A DNA stretch of 64,000 nt from Cellulomonas sp. B6 (GTDB lineage Bacteria > Actinomycetota > Actinomycetes > Actinomycetales > Cellulomonadaceae): the NCBI RefSeq assembly GCF_001462455.1, contig NZ_LNTD01000086.1:62001-126000 (forward strand). Direction: 5' to 3'. Below the pieces are notes generated by a model, which worked only from the letters and a program-made list of their open reading frames with translations, did not search any database and had not been told where the DNA came from. The position numbers and the translations under genes are program-made. Shown here in pieces: positions 54,189 to 62,037 of the stretch (position 1 is its first letter; every line of letters starts with the position of its first letter).

Positions 54189-55649
54189 ATGACGACCACG
54201 ACACTGACCCGCCCGGTCGACGACGTCGAGCAGCGCGAGCACCACGGCACGGACCTCGTCCGCTACGCCTTCCGTGCCGACGAGCTGGTCGCCGCCGAGC
54301 CGCGGCCGACCGCGCGCATCGGCGCCGTCATCCCCGCCTACAACGAGGCCGGGACGATCAAGCGCGTGCTGCGCGGGCTGCTCGCGCAGACCCGGGTCCC
54401 CGACGCGATCCACGTCGTGGTCAACAACACGACCGACCGGACGTTCAAGATCGCCGGCAAGCTGGCCGGCGAGCACGTGGTGCGCCGCGGCGGCCGTGAG
54501 CAGACCACGACGGTCTACGTCCACGACATCGGCACCAACCGCGACAAGAAGGTCGGTGCCCTCAACTACGGCTTCCAGCTCGTGCAGGAGATGGACCTGC
54601 TGCTCGGCGTCGACGGCGACACCGTGATGGAGCGCAGCGCGCTCGCCGAGCTCGAGGCCGAGATCCTGTCGGACCCCCGCATCGGCGGGATCTCCGCGGT
54701 GTACACGGTCGACAACCGGAACGTCCGCAACCCGCTCGCGACGCTGCTGCTCACCGGGCAGCGCGCGCAGTTCGCGGCGTTCAACATGCAGAACATGGTC
54801 CGGGGCCGCAACATGGCCGTCCTCGGCGGGCAGGCCAGCCTGTTCCGCGTGAGCGCGCTGCGCGAGGTCATGGCGGAGTACCACCAGGCGGCGCCGTGGG
54901 TGAGCGACTCCGAGGTCGAGGACTCGCTGCTGAGCCTGCAGATCAAGAACGTCGGCTACTCGACCAAGATCAGCGCCACCGCCCGCGCCGAGGTCGGTGG
55001 CATGACGACGCTGCGCGCGCTCGACGGGCAGCAGGTCAAGTGGAACTACGGCGCGATCGACCTCATGTGGCCCGGCCAGCGCGGAGACACGCGCGGTCAG
55101 CCGCTCCACCCCAACCTGCGGCTGCGGTGGCTGGAGAACCTGGGCATGGTCGTCAACGCGGGCACGCGCATCCTCTTCCTGCTGCTGCTGGCCGCGTCGC
55201 TGAGCATCCACGCGTTCGTGTTCAGCCCGCTGTGGCTGATCCCGCCCGTGCTCGCGGTCGCGCTCAACGTGCGCATCGCACGGTCCATGCAGGACCGCAC
55301 GTGGCGCGACGTCCTGTACGCGGCGACCCTGGTGCCGGCCGAGCTCTACATGTGGGTGCGTGTCGGGCACTTCGTGCGGGCGTGGACCAAGTTCGCGACG
55401 CGGTCCCGGACCGACAACTGGGCTGCGCAGGCCCGCGCCGAGCGCGGCGCCGGCTGGGCGTACCTCAGCCCGCTGCTCGTCGGCGTCGCGGGCGCCGCGG
55501 CGTGCGCGTGGGTCTGGGTGTCGCTGCCCCTGGTCGCCCGTACGAGCCTGCTGTGGGTCGGCTGGCCGCTGCTGGCCGTCGTCACGATCGCCCAGAGCCT
55601 CTTCATGCTCGCGCGCCTCGTCCGGCCCCAGTACGGGTACCGCGTGTGA
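54189..55649 (+). CDS. Membrane-bound family 2 glycosyltransferase
   Basis: 486 residues. An N-terminal GT-A domain has VIPAYNEAGTIKRVLRGLL near residue 47, the metal-binding LLGVDGDTV near 140 (DxD), GGQASLFRVSALREVM near 214, and the acceptor motif SDSEVEDSLLSLQIKNVGY near 238. The catalytic box that is QxxRW in polysaccharide synthases reads QQVKW near 282. Four or five helices follow near 325-365, 425-445 and 455-475. Such enzymes polymerise beta-linked sugars on the membrane (cellulose, hyaluronan or poly-GlcNAc-like); the product is unknown. GGAGG 8 nt upstream is a strong ribosome binding site. It overlaps the Hpt-like gene by 4 nt. Confidence 0.88.
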   Translation: MTTTTLTRPVDDVEQREHHGTDLVRYAFRADELVAAEPRPTARIGAVIPAYNEAGTIKRVLRGLLAQTRVPDAIHVVVNNTTDRTFKIAGKLAGEHVVRRGGREQTTTVYVHDIGTNRDKKVGALNYGFQLVQEMDLLLGVDGDTVMERSALAELEAEILSDPRIGGISAVYTVDNRNVRNPLATLLLTGQRAQFAAFNMQNMVRGRNMAVLGGQASLFRVSALREVMAEYHQAAPWVSDSEVEDSLLSLQIKNVGYSTKISATARAEVGGMTTLRALDGQQVKWNYGAIDLMWPGQRGDTRGQPLHPNLRLRWLENLGMVVNAGTRILFLLLLAASLSIHAFVFSPLWLIPPVLAVALNVRIARSMQDRTWRDVLYAATLVPAELYMWVRVGHFVRAWTKFATRSRTDNWAAQARAERGAGWAYLSPLLVGVAGAAACAWVWVSLPLVARTSLLWVGWPLLAVVTIAQSLFMLARLVRPQYGYRV

Positions 55650-56047
55650 GCGGGTTGCTGACCTCGGCCCGGTGGCGTGAGCTGGCCGACGACCTCCCGG
55701 GTGCGCCCGGCACGGCGCGGCAGCTCGTCGCGCGGTACCTCGAGCTGCTCCCCGGGCGGGCGCGGGCGCTCGGTCGGGCGGTCGAGGTGGGTGACGCCGG
55801 CACGGCCCGCACGGTGGCGCTGTCCCTGCAGGTCGCCAGCGCGATGGTCGGTGCCGGGCTCCTGGCGGACCGGTGCCGCGCTGTCGAGCGACACGTGGGG
55901 GCGCGGGGGTGCGACCAGGACGCGGTCCGCGCGGTCGAGGCGGTCGGCGAGGCCGCCGACGCCACGGGTCGGGCCCTGGAGGTGCTGCTACGCCGGTGCG
56001 ACGAACTTGTAGCCCACGCCCCGCACGGTCTGGATCCAGCGCGGTGA
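55646..56047 (+). CDS. Degenerate histidine phosphotransfer (Hpt)-like protein
   Basis: 133 residues, all alpha-helical. Helix spacing and LVARYLELLPGRARALGRAV, VGDAGTARTVALSLQVASAM and GAGLLADRCRAVERHVG align with the four-helix Hpt bundle. The phosphoacceptor His of the AHxLKG motif is replaced by Leu (ALSLQV), and the Lys-Gly by Gln-Val. It therefore cannot take part in phosphorelay in the usual way, but could still bind a receiver. It overlaps the glycosyltransferase stop by 4 nt (GTGA) and its last 60 bp lie antisense to the response regulator gene. Confidence 0.72.
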   Translation: MSGLLTSARWRELADDLPGAPGTARQLVARYLELLPGRARALGRAVEVGDAGTARTVALSLQVASAMVGAGLLADRCRAVERHVGARGCDQDAVRAVEAVGEAADATGRALEVLLRRCDELVAHAPHGLDPAR

Positions 56048-56767
56048 GCCGCCGTCGTCGCCGAGCTTGCGCCGCAGGTTGACCATGTGGACCTCGAGCG
56101 AGCGCCGCTCGGCGTCGCTGACGAACACCCCCACGTCGTACTCCTCGCCGCGCAGGGCGCGCACGAGGTCGTCCTTGGCCACCACGCGGCCGGCACGTTC
56201 CGCGAGCGTCGCGAGCAGCTCGAACTCGCTGCGGGTCAGGTGCACCTCCGCGTCGGCCACGGTGACGGCGTGGGCGTCGAGGTCCACGACGAGCAGACCC
56301 CGCTCGACGCGCCGGTGGTCGTCCTCGACCCCGTCGGCCCCCGGCTCGGGCCGCGCCGGGGGAGCGCTCCCGTCGCCCACGTGCCGGGTGCGCGGTCGAC
56401 GCAGCAGGGCCTCGATGCGGGCGCGGAGCTCGCGGGCCCGGAACGGCTTGACCTGGTAGTCGTCGGCCCCCGCGTCCAGCCCCATGAGCACGTCGATCTC
56501 GTCGGACAACGCCGTCAGCATGACGACGTACGTGTCGCTGAACGTGCGGATGCGCCGCACGACCTCGTACCCGTCGATATCGGGCAGGTTGACGTCGACC
56601 GTCGTGACCAGGGGGTCGTGCTGACGGACCGCCTCGACCGCCTCGACGCCGCTCGCGGCGGGGTGGACCGTGAACCCTGCCTGGCGCAGCACCGCGACGA
56701 GCAGCTGTCGGATGTCGTCGTCGTCCTCGACGACGACGGCCGTGCGTGACGCCCCCTGGTCGGCCAT
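55988..56767 (-). CDS. OmpR-family response regulator
   Basis: 259 residues. N-terminal receiver: acidic pocket VVVEDDDDIRQLLVAV near residue 12, phosphoacceptor Asp in VTTVDVNLPDIDGYEVVRRI near 55, Thr in YVVMLTALSDEID near 84 and Lys in DDYQVKPFRARELRARI near 105. A 40-residue Pro/Gly linker leads to a C-terminal winged helix-turn-helix (VHLTRSEFELLATLAERAGR and VHMVNLRRKLGDDGGSPRWI, with VRGVGYKFV). No sensor kinase is adjacent. ATG 56767 is 6 nt from a TACCGT box. It overlaps the Hpt-like gene convergently by 60 bp. Confidence 0.93.
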   Translation of the reverse strand: MADQGASRTAVVVEDDDDIRQLLVAVLRQAGFTVHPAASGVEAVEAVRQHDPLVTTVDVNLPDIDGYEVVRRIRTFSDTYVVMLTALSDEIDVLMGLDAGADDYQVKPFRARELRARIEALLRRPRTRHVGDGSAPPARPEPGADGVEDDHRRVERGLLVVDLDAHAVTVADAEVHLTRSEFELLATLAERAGRVVAKDDLVRALRGEEYDVGVFVSDAERRSLEVHMVNLRRKLGDDGGSPRWIQTVRGVGYKFVAPA

Positions 56768-56773
56768 GACGGC

Positions 56774-56779
56774 ACGGTA
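56774..56779 (-). promoter_or_regulatory. -10 box TACCGT for the response regulator gene
   Basis: TACCGT on the minus strand, 6 nt before ATG 56767. Confidence 0.6.
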
Positions 56780-56811
56780 GCAACGTCGCGCGACGTGCGT
56801 GCGGTGGACGA

Positions 56812-56845
56812 CGAGGGCCCCGGACCGTGCGGTCCGGGGCCCTCG
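56812..56845 (-). terminator. Terminator of the DUF7455 gene
   Basis: Perfect 16-bp stem CGAGGGCCCCGGACCG with a 2-nt loop, between the DUF7455 stop and the response regulator promoter on the same strand. Confidence 0.85.
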
Positions 56846-56861
56846 TGGTCGGGTGGAGCCG

Positions 56862-57092
56862 TCAGCGGGCTGCGCCCGCCCCGGCGCCGTGCTCGGCGAG
56901 GAGCCGGTCGGTCTCGTCCTGGACGTGCGTGGCGACCGCGGCGAACTTGGGCGCGTGCTCGCGCGCGTGGTGCGCGCAGAACAGCAGCTCGCCGACGGGA
57001 AGCACGACGCGGACGTACGCCTGCGCACCGCAACGGTCGCAGCGGTCGGCGGCCGACAGCGGGGTCGTGGATTCGATCGTCGTCCCAGTCAC
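56862..57092 (-). CDS. DUF7455 zinc-ribbon-like small protein
   Basis: 76 residues with a CxxC zinc-type pair (DRCDRCGAQAYVRVVLP near residue 20) and a second Cys/His group (LLFCAHHAREHAPKF near 40). Such small proteins are conserved beside a topoisomerase subunit gene in actinobacteria, as here, where it diverges from the ParE-type gene. Its function is unknown. The GTG has a Shine-Dalgarno-like GGAGG too close (1-2 nt), so the start is not certain; a TTG 12 nt upstream is an alternative. Confidence 0.78.
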   Translation of the reverse strand: MTGTTIESTTPLSAADRCDRCGAQAYVRVVLPVGELLFCAHHAREHAPKFAAVATHVQDETDRLLAEHGAGAGAAR

Positions 57093-57293
57093 GCCTCCAT
57101 ACAACCATCCGCTCGCTCGATCCATACCCCCCGGGTGCCCCGGTTCGCTGTCTGCGTACAAGATCGTGACGCGCCGTCACACGTTCGTGACGTGCGCGCC
57201 GCATCGCGTCACACGCGCGACACGTGGCGCGAGCGGGCACCGACCGGCATGGCGCCACGGGGCGTGTCGGCGCGCCCGGCTACCATCGGCGCC
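57093..57293. promoter_or_regulatory. DUF7455 / topoisomerase divergent control region with GTNAC array
   Basis: A cluster of GTGAC or GTCAC elements at 57166, 57176, 57187 and 57208 is spaced 10, 11 and 21 bp apart, i.e. on one DNA face. TACCAT at 57281-57286 lies 7 nt before GTG 57294. The pattern suggests a cooperative regulator; none of the known spaced-GTNAC consensus (N4) fits exactly. Confidence 0.5.
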
Positions 57294-59435
57294 GTGACGA
57301 CGACCTCCTCCCCGTCCGGCTACACCGCTCGGCACCTGTCGGTGCTCGAGGGGCTCGAGGCGGTGCGCAAGCGCCCCGGCATGTACATCGGCACGACCGA
57401 CAGCCGCGGCCTCATGCACTGCCTGTGGGAGATCATCGACAACTCCGTCGACGAGGCGCTGGCCGGGCACGGCGACCGCATCGACATCGTCCTGCGTGCG
57501 GACTCCTCGGTCGAGGTCCGCGACAACGGTCGTGGCGTCCCGGTCGACGTCGAGCCCAAGACGGGCCTGACGGGCGTCGAGGTCGTGTTCACCAAGCTGC
57601 ACGCGGGCGGGAAGTTCGGCGGCGGGTCCTACGGAGCGTCGGGTGGCCTGCACGGCGTCGGCGCGTCCGTCGTCAACGCGCTGTCGTCGCGGCTCGACGT
57701 CGAGGTCGACCGGGGCGGCAGGACCCACCGCATGACGTTCCACCGCGGCGAGCCGGGCGTGTTCGACGACAGCGCCGGCGCGGGCCCCGACGCGCCGTTC
57801 GAGCCGTTCGTCTCGGGCTCCCAGCTGGCCGTCGTCGGGAAGGTCGCCAAGGGGCGGACCGGGACGCGCGTGCGCTACTGGGCCGACCGGCAGATCTTCC
57901 CCAAGTCCGCCGTGTTCTCGTACGACGAGCTGGTCACGCGCGCCCGCCAGACGAGCTTCCTCGTCCCGGGGCTGGCGATCACCGTGCGCGACGAGCGCGG
58001 GATCGCCGGGACGCCCGGGGAGCACGGCCCGCACGAGGAGACGTTCCTGCACTCGGGCGGCGTCGTCGACTTCGTCGACCACCTCGCGCCCGACGCACCC
58101 GTGACCGACGTGTGGCACCTGACGGGCGAGGGCACGTTCACCGAGACCGTGCCGGTGCTCGACGACCGCGGCCACATGACGCCGCAGGAGGTCGCGCGCA
58201 CGTGCGAGGTCGACGTCGCGCTGCGCTGGGGGACGGGTTACGCGACCGAGGCGCGGTCGTTCGTCAATATCATCGCGACGCCGAAGGGCGGCACGCACCT
58301 GGCCGGGTTCGAGGCCGGGCTGCTCAAGACCGTGCGCGCCCAGGTGCTCGCCAACGCGCGGCGGCTCAAGATCTCCGCGAAGGACTCGGCCGGCGAGCGC
58401 ATCGAGAAGGAGGACGTGCTCGCGGGCATGACCGCCGTCGTCACCGTCCGTCTCGCCGAGCCGCAGTTCGAGGGGCAGACCAAGGAGGTCCTCGGCACCG
58501 GGCCCGTGCGCGGGATCGTGGCGCGCGTCGTCGAGCAGGAGCTCACCGCGATCTTCGGGTCCTCGAAGCGTGAGCACAAGGCGCACTCGGCGCTGCTGCT
58601 GGACAAGGTCGTGGGGGAGATGCGGGCGCGGGTGTCGGCGCGCAAGCAGAAGGAGATCTCGCGCCGCAAGAACGCGCTCGAGTCGTCCTCGCTGCCCGCG
58701 AAGCTCGCGGACTGCCGGATCGACGACGTCGCGCGCAGCGAGCTGTTCATCGTCGAGGGCGACAGCGCGCTGGGCACCGCCAAGCTCGCGCGCAGCTCCG
58801 ACTTCCAGGCGCTGCTGCCGATCCGCGGCAAGATCCTCAACGTCCAGAAGGCGTCGGTCGGCGACATGCTGAAGAACGCCGAGTGCGCGTCGATCATCCA
58901 GGTCGTCGGTGCGGGCTCGGGGCGCACGTTCGACCTCGAGGCGGCGCGCTACGGCAAGATCGTGCTGATGACGGACGCCGACGTCGACGGCGCGCACATC
59001 CGCACGCTGCTGCTCACGCTGTTCTTCCGGTACATGCGACCGCTCGTCGAGGCCGGGCGCGTCTACGCGGCCGTGCCGCCGCTGCACCGCATCGAGGTGA
59101 TCGGCGCGGGGTCGCGCAAGAACGAGTACGTCTACACGTACTCCGAGGCCGAGCTCGCCGCGACGCTCAAGAAGCTCGACCGCTCGGGCCGTCGCTACAA
59201 GGACGACATCCAGCGGTACAAGGGCCTCGGCGAGATGGACGCCGACCAGCTGGCCGAGACGACGATGGACCCGCGCCACCGGACGCTGCGCCGCGTGCGC
59301 GTCGGCGAGGCCGAGCAGGCCGCCGCCCAGGTCGAGAAGGTGTTCGAGCTGCTCATGGGCTCCGACGTCGCGCCGCGCAAGGACTTCATCGTCGCCAACG
59401 CGCACGTGCTCGACTCCTCCCGCATCGACGCCTGA
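57294..59435 (+). CDS. parE: DNA topoisomerase IV-type (ParE/GyrB family) subunit B
   Basis: 713 residues. The GHKL ATPase domain has LEGLEAVRKRPGMYIGTTDS near residue 18, WEIIDNSVDEALAG near 43 and LHAGGKFGGGSYGASGGLHG near 105. The TOPRIM part begins LFIVEGDSALGTAKLARSSD near 483, where the usual EGDSAGGS reads EGDSALGT; PIRGKILNVQKAS near 507 and LMTDADVDGAHIRTLLLTLF near 560 are intact. Such a second GyrB-like subunit is common in actinobacteria with its partner ParC-type subunit encoded elsewhere, though none is in view. Leaderless GTG start, TACCAT box at -7. Confidence 0.92.
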   Translation: MTTTSSPSGYTARHLSVLEGLEAVRKRPGMYIGTTDSRGLMHCLWEIIDNSVDEALAGHGDRIDIVLRADSSVEVRDNGRGVPVDVEPKTGLTGVEVVFTKLHAGGKFGGGSYGASGGLHGVGASVVNALSSRLDVEVDRGGRTHRMTFHRGEPGVFDDSAGAGPDAPFEPFVSGSQLAVVGKVAKGRTGTRVRYWADRQIFPKSAVFSYDELVTRARQTSFLVPGLAITVRDERGIAGTPGEHGPHEETFLHSGGVVDFVDHLAPDAPVTDVWHLTGEGTFTETVPVLDDRGHMTPQEVARTCEVDVALRWGTGYATEARSFVNIIATPKGGTHLAGFEAGLLKTVRAQVLANARRLKISAKDSAGERIEKEDVLAGMTAVVTVRLAEPQFEGQTKEVLGTGPVRGIVARVVEQELTAIFGSSKREHKAHSALLLDKVVGEMRARVSARKQKEISRRKNALESSSLPAKLADCRIDDVARSELFIVEGDSALGTAKLARSSDFQALLPIRGKILNVQKASVGDMLKNAECASIIQVVGAGSGRTFDLEAARYGKIVLMTDADVDGAHIRTLLLTLFFRYMRPLVEAGRVYAAVPPLHRIEVIGAGSRKNEYVYTYSEAELAATLKKLDRSGRRYKDDIQRYKGLGEMDADQLAETTMDPRHRTLRRVRVGEAEQAAAQVEKVFELLMGSDVAPRKDFIVANAHVLDSSRIDA

Positions 59436-59504
59436 CCCGCGCCGGCGCGCGTCCGTGCCGGTTTCCTGTTGGTCGCGCGGGGCCGGGGGCGTCACGCTGG
59501 ACCC

Positions 59505-60530
59505 ATGACCGACACGCTCGCCCCGATCGCCGTCCGCGTCGCCCCGCCGACGGACGTCCCGCTGCCCGCCGCCGAGCTCGGTCTGACGTGGCGTGCCATG
59601 GCGCCGGCGGACGTGGACGGCGTCACGGCGCTCATGGTCCGCGGTCAGGAGGCCGACGGCCTGCCGTACCGCACGTCCGCCGCCGAGGTCGCGCAGGAGC
59701 TCGAGGGCGACTGGCGGGACGTCGCGCGCGACACGCTGCTCGGCCTCGACGACACCGGGACGCCCCGTGCGGTCGCCCGGGTGGACACGTCACCGGGTGA
59801 CCGCCGCGTCGTGCGCGCGTTCGTCGAGGGCGCGGTCGACCCGGCGTGGCGCGGGCGGGGGGTCGGCCGCGCGCTCGTCGCGTGGGCGCAGGCCCGCGCG
59901 CGCCAGGTGCTGGCGGCGTCCGGCAAGGAGCTGCCCGCGCGCATCGTGACGTTCGTCGACGACGCGACCCCCGACGCCGTGCGCCTGTACCGGGCGGCCG
60001 GCTTCACGCCCATCCGGTACTACACGCACATGCGCCGCCCGCTCGACGTCGCGCTGCCCGACGCCCCGGTCGTCGACGGCCTGCGCGTGGTCCCGTGGAG
60101 CCCCGAGGTCGACGACGCCGTGCGGGTCGCCCACAACGAGGTCTTCGCCGACCACTGGGGCTCCGAGCCCCGCACGCCCGAGCAGTGGGCGCGCTCGAAG
60201 GCGATGTTCGCGCCGACGTGGTCGTTCGTCGCGCTCGACGACGCCGGCGAGGTCGTGGGGTACGCGGTCTCGGGCCGCTACGAGGAGGACTGGCCGGCGG
60301 CCGGGTACCCCTCGGGCTACACCGAGCTCCTGGGCGTGCGGCGCGCGTGGCGCGGGCGCCGGGTCGCGGTCGCGCTGCTCACCGCGGCGATGCGCGCGTA
60401 CGCCGCCGACGGCATGCGCTACGCCGAGCTCGAGGTCGACACGGCGAACCCGTCGGGCGCCCACGGGCTGTACGCGGACCTCGGCTACGAGGTCGCGCAC
60501 TCCTCGACGATGCTCACGATCGAGCTGTGA
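59505..60530 (+). CDS. Tandem GNAT N-acetyltransferase
   Basis: 341 residues with two GNAT domains. The N-terminal one contains VDPAWRGRGVGRALVAWAQARA near residue 110 (acetyl-CoA loop RGxGxA) and ATPDAVRLYRAAGFTPI near 155; the C-terminal one has LLGVRRAWRGRRVAVALLTAAM near 280 and NPSGAHGLYADLGYEV near 315. It probably acetylates an amine in a small molecule or protein; the substrate is unknown. The tandem form resembles MshD-like and related actinobacterial enzymes, but I do not assert MshD. Monocistronic by spacing. Confidence 0.87.
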   Translation: MTDTLAPIAVRVAPPTDVPLPAAELGLTWRAMAPADVDGVTALMVRGQEADGLPYRTSAAEVAQELEGDWRDVARDTLLGLDDTGTPRAVARVDTSPGDRRVVRAFVEGAVDPAWRGRGVGRALVAWAQARARQVLAASGKELPARIVTFVDDATPDAVRLYRAAGFTPIRYYTHMRRPLDVALPDAPVVDGLRVVPWSPEVDDAVRVAHNEVFADHWGSEPRTPEQWARSKAMFAPTWSFVALDDAGEVVGYAVSGRYEEDWPAAGYPSGYTELLGVRRAWRGRRVAVALLTAAMRAYAADGMRYAELEVDTANPSGAHGLYADLGYEVAHSSTMLTIEL

Positions 60531-60586
60531 CAAAGGTCCTGCACACCCTCGCGGCAGGTCATCCGCGTCGGTGCACGGAGTCCGGT

Positions 60587-60592
60587 TAGGGT
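60587..60592 (+). promoter_or_regulatory. -10 box TAGGGT for the ABC ATPase gene
   Basis: TAGGGT, 8 nt before ATG 60601. Confidence 0.6.
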
Positions 60593-60600
60593 CTGTGCCC

Positions 60601-61398
60601 ATGACCGACGTGCTCGACCTGCAGGACGTGACGATCCGCCGGGGTGCGACGACGATCCTGGACAGCCTGTCGTGGCGCGTGCAGGACGGTGAGCGGTGGG
60701 TCGTGCTGGGGCGCAACGGCGCCGGCAAGACGACCCTGCTGCAGGTGGCCTCGGGGCGGATGCACCCCACGTCGGGGACGGCGTCGCTGCTGGGGCAGCG
60801 GCTCGGGTCGACGGACGTGTTCGAGCTGCGGCCGCGCATCGGCATCGCGAGCGCCGCGCTCGCGGACCGCATCCCGTCGGGGGAGACCGTGCGCGACGTG
60901 GTCCTCACGGCCGCGTATGGGGTCACGGGTCGCTGGCGCGAGACGTACGAGGAGCTCGACGAGGCGCGCGCGACCGACCTGCTGGGCGCGTTCGGCGTCG
61001 AGCACCTCGCCGAGCGCTGGTTCGGCACGCTGTCGGAGGGCGAGCGCAAGCGCGTCCAGATCGCGCGTGCCCTCATGAGCGACCCCGAGCTGCTGCTGCT
61101 GGACGAGCCGGCCGCCGGCCTCGACCTGGGGGGGCGCGAGGAGCTCGTCGGTGCGCTCGCGGAGCTCGCGCGCGACCGCCGTTCGCCCGCGCTGGTGCTC
61201 GTGACGCACCACGTCGAGGAGATCCCCCCGGGCTTCACGCACCTGCTGCTGCTGCGCGCGGGCCGCGTGTTCGCCGCCGGTCCGATCGACGAGGTCCTCA
61301 CGGCGGACAACCTGTCCGGCACGTTCGACGTGCCCCTGCGGCTGGACCGCGGCGACGGACGCTGGTCGGCCCACGCGACCGAGGGCGGTCGACGCTGA
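60601..61398 (+). CDS. ABC transporter ATP-binding protein without permease partner
   Basis: 265 residues, one ABC domain: Walker A LGRNGAGKTTLLQ near residue 36, signature LSEGERKRVQIARALM near 146 and Walker B LLLLDEPAAGLDLGGRE near 164, with the H-loop VTHHVEEIP near 201. No transmembrane or solute-binding partner lies beside it, so it could be a soluble ATPase or serve a permease elsewhere. It is close in form to iron/phosphonate-type importer ATPases. Confidence 0.9.
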   Translation: MTDVLDLQDVTIRRGATTILDSLSWRVQDGERWVVLGRNGAGKTTLLQVASGRMHPTSGTASLLGQRLGSTDVFELRPRIGIASAALADRIPSGETVRDVVLTAAYGVTGRWRETYEELDEARATDLLGAFGVEHLAERWFGTLSEGERKRVQIARALMSDPELLLLDEPAAGLDLGGREELVGALAELARDRRSPALVLVTHHVEEIPPGFTHLLLLRAGRVFAAGPIDEVLTADNLSGTFDVPLRLDRGDGRWSAHATEGGRR

Positions 61399-61436
61399 GT
61401 CGTCCGCTCGACCCACGGGATCGCAAAGCGGTCGCA

Positions 61437-61442
61437 TAGGAT
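61437..61442 (+). promoter_or_regulatory. Putative -10 box TAGGAT for the nfeD-SPFH unit
   Basis: TAGGAT would give a leader of about 35 nt ending in Shine-Dalgarno GGAGG before ATG 61482. Confidence 0.4.
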
Positions 61443-61481
61443 CGGTGGACGGCACGGACGCAGACCAACGGAGGTGCGGGC

Positions 61482-61952
61482 ATGGGATGGCTCTGGTGGG
61501 TCGGTGGCGGGCTCGTGCTCGGCATCCTGGAGATGCTGTCGCTCGACCTCGTGCTCATCATGTTCGCGGGGGGTGCCCTCGCGGGGGCAGCGGCCTACGC
61601 GCTCGGTGCGCCGCTCGCGGTGCAGATCCTCGTGGCCGGCATCACCGCGGTCGTGCTGCTGCTGACGCTGCGCCCGTGGCTGCTGCGCCACCTCAAGGGA
61701 CGCGTCGACCTGCCCGAGACCAACGCGGCCGCGCTCGTCGGGCGCCCGGCGGTCGTGGTGTCGACCGTCGACGGCACGACGGGCCGCGTCAAGCTCGCGG
61801 GCGAGGTCTGGAGCGCGCGCACCGCCGACGGCGGGAGCCTGCCGCCCGGTGCCGCCGTGTCGGTCACCCGGATCGACGGCGCGACGGCTGTCGTCAGCCC
61901 GCTGCCCGCGACCACGGGCGGCCCGGCCGCGACCGGTCCGGCACCGGCCTGA
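61482..61952 (+). CDS. NfeD-family membrane protein
   Basis: 156 residues. Two to three membrane helices in the first 75 residues (WWVGGGLVLGILEMLSLDLVL and VQILVAGITAVVLLLTLRPWL), then a small OB-like beta domain (ALVGRPAVVVSTVDGTTGRVKL, EVWSARTADGGSLPPGAAV), the layout of short NfeD proteins. These pair with SPFH-domain proteins and act in membrane organisation or protein quality control. GGAGG precedes the ATG. The next gene encodes an SPFH protein, as usual for the pair. Confidence 0.9.
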   Translation: MGWLWWVGGGLVLGILEMLSLDLVLIMFAGGALAGAAAYALGAPLAVQILVAGITAVVLLLTLRPWLLRHLKGRVDLPETNAAALVGRPAVVVSTVDGTTGRVKLAGEVWSARTADGGSLPPGAAVSVTRIDGATAVVSPLPATTGGPAATGPAPA

Positions 61953-62037
61953 CCGTCCAGCCCGACAGACAACCGACCCGGGTGACCGGGTCACCGTGGT
62001 CGCCCCGGTACGGGCGGCGCAACCTTGCGGAGGTCTC

